Notes under the pieces: generated by a model
Seen by the model: the letters and a program-made list of their open reading frames with translations, nothing else
What the model was told of the DNA's origin: nothing
Database searches by the model: none
Assembly: GCA_949289455.1 (NCBI GenBank)
Contig: CASEOA010000097.1
Span: 62,001-126,000 of the forward strand
DNA from: an uncultured Eubacteriales bacterium
Lineage (GTDB): Bacteria > Bacillota > Clostridia > Oscillospirales > Oscillospiraceae
Direction of reading: 5' to 3'
Length of the DNA: 64,000 nt
Translations under genes and position numbers: made by a program
In this document: positions 60,101-64,000 of the stretch, in pieces
Layout: the number at the start of each line of letters is the position of its first letter
How positions within the stretch are numbered: position 1 is the first letter of the stretch

Positions 60101-60202
60101 GTCAAACCGCCATTCCGGCGTATAGGACGCGGCCAGCCGGGCGATCTGCCCCTGCAGATCCTCCGCGGTGCGCCCGTCCAGGATCAGTTCATCCCTGGGC
60201 AA
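57182..60202 (-). CDS. CIS baseplate J-like protein (large copy)
   Basis: A 1006-residue baseplate assembly protein. It begins with DELILDGRTAEDLQGQIARL, then contains the J-family block LLGVSLRPAYPASGVAVATL and, near the C-terminus, a RRGANIVSGRNRLVSQMDYV segment with VEVSVDVWAV. The long central 450 residues are beta-rich with many Trp/Phe/Asp, as in the TIGR02243-type putative baseplate assembly proteins of eCIS. Its ATG lies 14 nt inside the end of the gp25 gene, showing translational coupling. Confidence 0.88.
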   Translation of the reverse strand: MPRDELILDGRTAEDLQGQIARLAASYTPEWRFDRVRPDVGGVLALIFAKQMAGNLDRLNQVIGKYHTEFVNLLGVSLRPAYPASGVAVATLVADTVPGLDLPRGTKLVGVGENEAPVIFETIGDVYLTSAQLTDVVAISGRFGKIIPLLGGPEPAQFLPAHQEPSQPDTGEPKLGPISLFDYSAPGIEQNALLLYHKSAFDAVEGAAVRVELSQPEGADLADFADPEQYSWSYYDGDGLAPYQVERFGSGVALRREGESVPLTLDGEDYQLVCLQPLHSPRQTIDVERVKLASACGPVRPDFVTHNDRELDPESFLPFGSTASLFDECYIGHQKIFSQAGAMVSLRFKLSFAQRLVDFTPQQEADELKIIKRKPKVITYQTATTCAQQIALEYFNGIGWRKLVCAQDWSTLFDGEHPGQVEITFRCPEQWQPSPVGGWDCRTLRIRLLRADNCYLHPCIHNMPVMEGLTISYDFQDNWQSPQRLRTVWGTRVEDVTAQAMNGGPIAAFRPLSQSDHALCLGFDGPMEGAPVSILFNVHENNHFEEAPIAFEYSTIGGWKPLRVIDNTDNMAGAGTLVFMPPSDFAPMEVEGVSRWWLRLVDEGRAFDDQSRYHALINAIQINAVEIRNVETLPEEAFYVRSATAGMSYPLAAENILSAEVFVNERDTMSEPAMRQLIAQRPEDVRVTYDFLGSIQSFYVRWTEVENFDQSRPEDRHYVIDRMNNRIVFGDGVHVRIPQAGGGVAFTVQVQCCRGSKGNLPAGAVNSLFDGMLYVDSVSNPIATFAGSDLEHITSAHRRGANIVSGRNRLVSQMDYVREVEAFSDAIEKVKCLAGRDLSGQEAPGQITIAVLMRDYADGAYSFNSIKDRLMNRLLERCEATVTPQELQLTEPVYVEVSVDVWAVADDAHRSFDVQNLIRDSIKAYLDPLGKGDGPGWDIGRLPTEAQMRIMLQSIRGPMHIKRFIITARYLDRWGSHECALDELPHNPFAIAVSGNHRVYVELPQV

Positions 60203-60614
60203 TTTGGTCGGCCTCCTCTCTGTCGGCGCTCAGATAAAAGGGGAACACCAGGTTGTCCCGGCTGTTGGTGGCAGCCACGGTGTAGTCCACATTGACGATG
60301 AGGCAGCCGGGCTGGCTGTCGGCGTCGATGCGCACGTCCACCTGGGCAATCCGGGGCTCCTGCTCCAGCAGCAGGGCCTGGATGTCCCGGGACATGATGG
60401 ACAGCATGGTCACCGAGGTGTCCATGAAGGTGTAATTCATGAGCTGGCCGCCGAAGTTGGGCTCCAGCCACCGCTCCCCCCGGTTGGTCATGAGGATGAG
60501 GTACAACGACTCCTTCACGCTCTGCGTCCCGGACGACAGGGCAAAGCGCCCCGTCCCGGCGTCCACCTGGGGCGGGAACTTCATGCCTGTACCCAAAAAC
60601 CGCTTGTCGTCCAT
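60189..60614 (-). CDS. CIS baseplate wedge protein, gp25/gpW-like
   Basis: A 141-residue protein. The central ESLYLILMTNRGERWLEPNFG (about residues 34-54) matches the gp25 motif, with the ER…E…FG residues that contact sheath and wedge. The length is normal for gp25. ATG 60614 has AGAAGGAGGAA upstream. It overlaps the large J gene by 14 nt. In known CIS this protein (Afp9) nucleates sheath assembly. Confidence 0.9.
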   Translation of the reverse strand: MDDKRFLGTGMKFPPQVDAGTGRFALSSGTQSVKESLYLILMTNRGERWLEPNFGGQLMNYTFMDTSVTMLSIMSRDIQALLLEQEPRIAQVDVRIDADSQPGCLIVNVDYTVAATNSRDNLVFPFYLSADREEADQIAQG

Positions 60615-60648
60615 ATGGGTTCCTCCTTCTCTCCGCTTCCCCCTGGGG

Positions 60649-61470
60649 TCAGCCGATCTTGATGGGGCTGCCGCCAACCGTCACCGGGCCACTGCTCTCC
60701 AGCTTGAGCACCGAGCTGGCCTTGCCGCTGATCTGGTTGCCCTCCAGCTTGAGCATACCGTCGGTCTTGTTGGTAATGCCCTTACTGGCCTCCACCGTGA
60801 CGGTGTCCGCCTTCAGCTTGACGGTGCCCATGTTGGCGTCCATGGTAAGGGTGATGTTGTCCCCCACCTTGATCTCCACTTTCTTCTCGATCTTCACCGT
60901 CAGGGTGCCGGACTCATCCTTGGTGCTCATCTCAATGCTGTTCTTCCCGTCCTTGTCCTTGATGAGGATCTTCTGGTTCTCATTGTCCATGAGGACGGTG
61001 TGCTGCTTGCCGGCGGTCTGAATGGTAATCTTGTCCTTGGACCCCTGCTGGTCCTCGCTGTCATCGTCAAAGCAGATGGTGCTGCCGTTTTTGGTGACGA
61101 TGCGCTTGACGGTGTTTTTCTCGTTGGCCGAGCCGGTGAGAAAGCTGTCGGTATCTTTGTTGACGCAGGCGATGATGTAGGGCCGCTCGATATTGCCCCC
61201 CTCAAAGGCCAGCAGCACCTGGTCCCCCACCTCCGGCATGAAGTAGTGGCCCCACTTTTTGCCCCCGGAGGGCATGGCCAGCCGGGCCCACTTGAGCTCG
61301 TTGGCCTTGGCGTCCCGGGTGGGGATGGTGACGCACACCCGGCCCTTCATGCTCTGGTGGTAATTGCTGGCCACCTGGCCCACCATGACCCCGTAGACCC
61401 GGGTATCCCCCGTTTCGGTTTTGGTGGACTGGCGCTCCGAGATATCGTTGATGATGTCATACAGACTCAT
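60649..61470 (-). CDS. CIS spike protein, gp5/baseplate-V-like
   Basis: A 273-residue trimeric spike subunit. The N-terminal OB-fold (about residues 25-95) contains VMVGQVASNYHQSMKGRVCV and FMPEVGDQVLLAFEGG, both typical of VgrG/gp5. The C-terminal 150 residues (KITIQTAGKQHTVLM, VEIKVGDNITLTM, GTVKLKADTVTVEA) are short alternating strands that form a triple-stranded needle, and the end is GPVTVGGSPIKIG. The ATG overlaps the hub gene stop (ATGA). The hub (gp27) domain is on a separate gene, unlike fused Afp8/VgrG. Confidence 0.9.
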   Translation of the reverse strand: MSLYDIINDISERQSTKTETGDTRVYGVMVGQVASNYHQSMKGRVCVTIPTRDAKANELKWARLAMPSGGKKWGHYFMPEVGDQVLLAFEGGNIERPYIIACVNKDTDSFLTGSANEKNTVKRIVTKNGSTICFDDDSEDQQGSKDKITIQTAGKQHTVLMDNENQKILIKDKDGKNSIEMSTKDESGTLTVKIEKKVEIKVGDNITLTMDANMGTVKLKADTVTVEASKGITNKTDGMLKLEGNQISGKASSVLKLESSGPVTVGGSPIKIG

Positions 61471-62774
61471 AGATTGATCATTCCTCCCAGCCCGGCGCTC
61501 AGGCCGCCCGCCCCGGACAGGCTGCTTTGCAGCTTGTTGGCGCAGCCGGTGATGCGGGTACGGTAACCCCCGTCGCTGGTAAAGTCGTGGGTAACCTCGG
61601 TAAGATAAAAGCTGTTGTCGGCGGGGGCGCCCAGCCCCTCCACCTTTATGAACCGGCCGGGAACCATCTCCGGGGTGCCGATGCACTCGGCCTCCAGGCT
61701 GCCCAGCCGGTAGCTCATCTGCTCCATCAGGGAGTCCACCCGGGACTGGGCCTGGGTTGTGCTGTTGATGGTGGGGTCGATATACACCTTGGTGCCGCCG
61801 CTGACCAGCTTTTTGGCACTGTTCCCGGTGGAGATGTTGGCCCCCATGGAGGGGAAGGTGCTCTTGGCGGAGATCACCTTGCCCGCCCCCGGGTCCATGG
61901 CCCGGGCCTCGATGGTGCCCACCAGGCTGGTCAGGCTGTACTCCACCCGGAAACTGATCATCAGACCGTCGGGCCCGATGGTGATAAGGTTGCTGGTGTC
62001 CTTCTTGGCCTTGCGGAAGAGCACCTTGCCCCGGTCCACAAAAAACTCAAAATTGAACTTCTTGGCCGCCTTCACCACAAATTCATAGTCGCTCTCGCTG
62101 ACCATCTCCACGGTGTACTCGCTCTCGGTGGTGGGCGGAGGGTCGTCGGGGGTGGAATCCACCTCCATGCCAGCCACGGCCCCGGCGGACTTGAGGGTCT
62201 CGTAGGCCGTGCGCTGGAGTACCTCGCTTACCGCCCGGCTGTAGCTGCGGGCGGTGCACTGTCTGGCGTAGGAGCCCCCCATCATCATGCCCTTCAGGTC
62301 CATACAGCTGACCTCGATATAGGGCAGCTGGGACTCGGCGTAGCCAAAGGCGACCCCCGCCACAAAGCCCACAAACACCGTCTCCCGGGTGCCCAGATAG
62401 CCCAGCTTAATGGTCACCGCGTTGCCCATAACCACCTGGCTTTTCAGCTCGTCAAACCGGAAGTTGCCGCCGCTGGCAGTCTTTTTGTACACATTGTAAA
62501 TGCGGAAGGTGGCAATGGAGGCCTCAAAGCCGGCGCTGAGCTCGATGTGGATATCGTTGATCATCATATCCACGCTGTCGCTGAGCAGCGCCTTGTTGCC
62601 CAGCAGAATCTCCGCCCGGGGGTACTGGAGGTCCTGGTACTTGTTCATCATGGTGCTGAAGGTCAGGTTGGTAAAGGTGGCGGGCCCGGCCAGACCGGAC
62701 AGCCCCCCCAAGCTGTTGGAGGCTGCGCTGCTGAAATTACTGGCCGAACTGGTAACGGTATCTAACAAGCCCAT
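61467..62774 (-). CDS. CIS hub protein, phage late control gene D (gp27)-like
   Basis: A 435-residue protein. NKALLSDSVDMMINDIHIELSA (about residues 59-80), described as two adjoining blocks, and the VSESDYEFVVKAAKKFNFEFFVDRG region (about 227-251) are characteristic of gpD/gp27-like hubs, which form the trimer above the spike. The first 30 residues are Ser/Gly/Ala-rich and flexible. It overlaps the spike gene by 4 nt and follows the tube-type gene by 28 nt. Confidence 0.9.
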   Translation of the reverse strand: MGLLDTVTSSASNFSSAASNSLGGLSGLAGPATFTNLTFSTMMNKYQDLQYPRAEILLGNKALLSDSVDMMINDIHIELSAGFEASIATFRIYNVYKKTASGGNFRFDELKSQVVMGNAVTIKLGYLGTRETVFVGFVAGVAFGYAESQLPYIEVSCMDLKGMMMGGSYARQCTARSYSRAVSEVLQRTAYETLKSAGAVAGMEVDSTPDDPPPTTESEYTVEMVSESDYEFVVKAAKKFNFEFFVDRGKVLFRKAKKDTSNLITIGPDGLMISFRVEYSLTSLVGTIEARAMDPGAGKVISAKSTFPSMGANISTGNSAKKLVSGGTKVYIDPTINSTTQAQSRVDSLMEQMSYRLGSLEAECIGTPEMVPGRFIKVEGLGAPADNSFYLTEVTHDFTSDGGYRTRITGCANKLQSSLSGAGGLSAGLGGMINL

Positions 62775-62802
62775 ATCCTATCCTCCCGGGACATACCGGC
62801 TG

Positions 62803-63633
62803 TCAGTAGCCGATGTTGATCAGGTTTTGTACTTTGTCCAGGCCGCTCCTGGCCCCCACCTCGTTGACCCCGTCGGCAAAAAACTTCTGGAAGGCGGTGT
62901 CCCAATAGCTGGCGTCCGCCTTGTCGTCCACCTGCTGAGTGATGTTCAGCCGCACCGTGCCCCGGACCGGCCGGCCGCTGGTGGAAAACATGGTGTATCT
63001 GGCCTGGGCTTCGGTGACCTCCCCCACAAAGCTCATATCCGCCCACTGGAACTTGATGTTCCGGGTGGTGTCGTCCTGCATCAGGCCAATGAAGGCGTTG
63101 ATCTGGGACTGGACTGAGAATGTCTTTTTCAGGGCGGCGTTTACCACATTGGACACTGTCTGAGCAGAGAGACCGCTGGTGAATTTCTCCACCATGAAGC
63201 TGTCCGCGATGTTCATATCGTCAAAGACCAGCTCCACCGACATCACCACCGAAGGGGGACGCACCAGGTTGGCGGGCACCGCGTTGTCCAGGTTCTGCTG
63301 CAAATTCTGGAATCGGACCGATTCGGCGTTGGCCTGGATGGCGATGCTGGAGGGGTTGTACTGCACCACCAGCTTCTTGGCGCCTCCCGTCAGCGTACTG
63401 GCCGCGCCGCCCGCCAGACCGCCCACCGATCCCAGGGCGGACTGGGCCGTACTGGCCGCGCTGTCCGCCGCGCTGGCTGCCGCGCTGGCCAGGCCGCTGG
63501 TCAGACCACCGGCAGCGGAGGCGGTGGAAGAGGCGGCAGTGAGGGGCTCGATGGTGATGATAGCCTTGTTGGGACTGCCCAGGATACTGCTCACAGCCCC
63601 GCTGAGCATGGAGTTCAGGATTGCGTTTGCCAC
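62803..63633 (-). CDS. CIS tube/adaptor protein (Afp7-like N-terminal domain)
   Basis: A 276-residue protein. KKLVVQYNPSSIAIQANA (about residues 85-102) and RPPSVVMSVELVFDD (about 124-138) match the CIS tube protein N-terminal domain, and FQWADMSFVGEVTEAQARYTM followed by STSGRPVRG (about 194-225) is the second conserved block. The N-terminus has a low-complexity Ala/Ser/Gly stretch (30-80). There is no LysM domain. It is paralogous to the next gene to the right, with which it shares YTMFSTSGRPVR. It probably joins the tube to the hub. Confidence 0.85.
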   Translation of the reverse strand: MANAILNSMLSGAVSSILGSPNKAIITIEPLTAASSTASAAGGLTSGLASAAASAADSAASTAQSALGSVGGLAGGAASTLTGGAKKLVVQYNPSSIAIQANAESVRFQNLQQNLDNAVPANLVRPPSVVMSVELVFDDMNIADSFMVEKFTSGLSAQTVSNVVNAALKKTFSVQSQINAFIGLMQDDTTRNIKFQWADMSFVGEVTEAQARYTMFSTSGRPVRGTVRLNITQQVDDKADASYWDTAFQKFFADGVNEVGARSGLDKVQNLINIGY

Positions 63634-63649
63634 AGGCGCTCCACCTCCC

Positions 63650-64000
63650 TCAGAAATTCAGCAGGCTGCCCATGCCCGAGGTAAGGGAGCCGATTTTGGC
63701 GCCGGTCCCGCCGAAGGCCTTATCAAAGTCGCTCTTCCAGTTGCCCCTGGTGGCGGCGGTGCTGCTGTCCTGCCGCAGGCGCATGAGCACCTGGGCCCGC
63801 ACCGGCCGGCCGCTGGTGGAAAACATGGTATACTGGGCCATAATGGTGTTCAGCTGACCGCTGAAGGAGAAGTCGGCCCAATGGAAGGTGATCCGCCGGG
63901 TGTAGATGTTTCGCAGGGCGGCCACCAGGCCCTCCACCTGGGTCTGGACGGTCCACACCTTGCCCTTGGCCCCGGCCACCGCGCTGGCGATGTTTACCGC
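63650..64000 (-). CDS. CIS tube/adaptor protein, second copy (truncated by window edge)
   Basis: Only the C-terminal 116 residues are seen; the start lies beyond base 64000. HWADFSFSGQLNTIMAQYTMF followed by STSGRPVRAQVLM is collinear with the copy at 62803-63633. The two genes share an exact DNA run around the STSGRPVR codons. It precedes the other copy by 16 nt on the same strand. Confidence 0.8.
   Translation of the reverse strand, partial: AVNIASAVAGAKGKVWTVQTQVEGLVAALRNIYTRRITFHWADFSFSGQLNTIMAQYTMFSTSGRPVRAQVLMRLRQDSSTAATRGNWKSDFDKAFGGTGAKIGSLTSGMGSLLNF

Noticed and set aside
57116..60295. A plus-strand open frame of more than 1000 codons opposite the large baseplate J gene
   Set aside because: It is rich in Gly, His, Val and Pro with no domain, which is the mirror of a GC-rich coding gene on the minus strand; the minus-strand protein has clear J-family motifs.
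52785..64000. Prophage or remnant phage tail
   Set aside because: No lysis, packaging, head or integration genes are present on the visible side, and the block has CIS tube-type adaptors and eCIS-type baseplate proteins. The right side is unseen, so this is not final.
1..64000. Selenoprotein genes with in-frame TGA
   Set aside because: All genes recognised here end at stops consistent with family length; no gene continues past a TGA with conserved sequence and a hairpin.

Overview
The window is GC-rich, gene-dense DNA from a low-motility-type anaerobic Firmicute. The best guess is a gut Clostridia member of the Oscillospiraceae (Flavonifractor / Pseudoflavonifractor / Lawsonibacter / Intestinimonas-like). 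Supporting features are strong Shine-Dalgarno sites (GGAGG), sigma-A promoters with 17-nt spacing, a SpoIID sporulation protein, an SLH-type S-layer protein, a group-B-like [FeFe] hydrogenase, a minimal SufCB system, a selenocysteine (Sec) decoding operon, NiaR and a QueT-family transporter. The assignment rests on gene content and base composition only.

Layout. 1-6.4 kb: end of a cell-surface polysaccharide cluster (membrane protein tail, GT4, radical SAM/SPASM-like enzyme, GT2, pyruvyl transferase, Wzx flippase). 6.5-11.9 kb: a minus-strand operon of response regulator, AAA+ ATPase resembling those of contractile injection systems (CIS), and a small charged protein. It is divergent from a histidine kinase, an RsbW-like anti-sigma kinase and a small membrane protein. 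12-14.1 kb: SufC, SufB-like protein and a hotdog thioesterase. 14.2-24.9 kb: ferritin-like protein, YheO-type regulator divergent from ridA and an NSS transporter, citrate synthase, SpoIID, a BlaR1/BlaI-like pair with a very large sensor, and an FAD dehydrogenase. 25-34.4 kb: YczE-like membrane protein, ClC channel, zinc ribbon, VOC protein, an envelope O-acylation operon (acyltransferase 3, MBOAT, DHHW protein, MFS) and pyruvate kinase. 34.5-37.8 kb: selA-selB-tRNA-Sec-GNAT in one apparent operon. 38-43.5 kb: hydrogenase, galU/queT, niaR, NhaC antiporter. 43.7-49.8 kb: a second MBOAT/DHHW pair, a DUF4358-like lipoprotein, a degenerate deacetylase-like protein and a cysteine desulfurase-like enzyme. 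50.2-52.7 kb: S-layer protein, flanked by dispersed repeats. 52.8-64 kb (minus strand, running off the right edge): a CIS baseplate/spike/tube gene block ending in a STAS anti-anti-sigma protein, then a short fibre-like gene.

Most notable system: the CIS block (two tube/hub-adaptor paralogues, gpD/gp27-like hub, gp5-like spike, gp25, two baseplate-J-like proteins, gpI-like protein). It has no capsid, terminase, holin or lysin genes in view, so it looks like an extracellular or cell-attached injection machine rather than a prophage. Its probable AAA+ partner lies about 45 kb away in the same operon as a response regulator. A STAS protein ends the CIS operon, and an RsbW-like kinase lies next to the ATPase locus. 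A partner-switch plus two-component control of the CIS is therefore a testable inference, not something the sequence proves. Sheath, main tube, PAAR and tape-measure genes would be expected to the right of the window.
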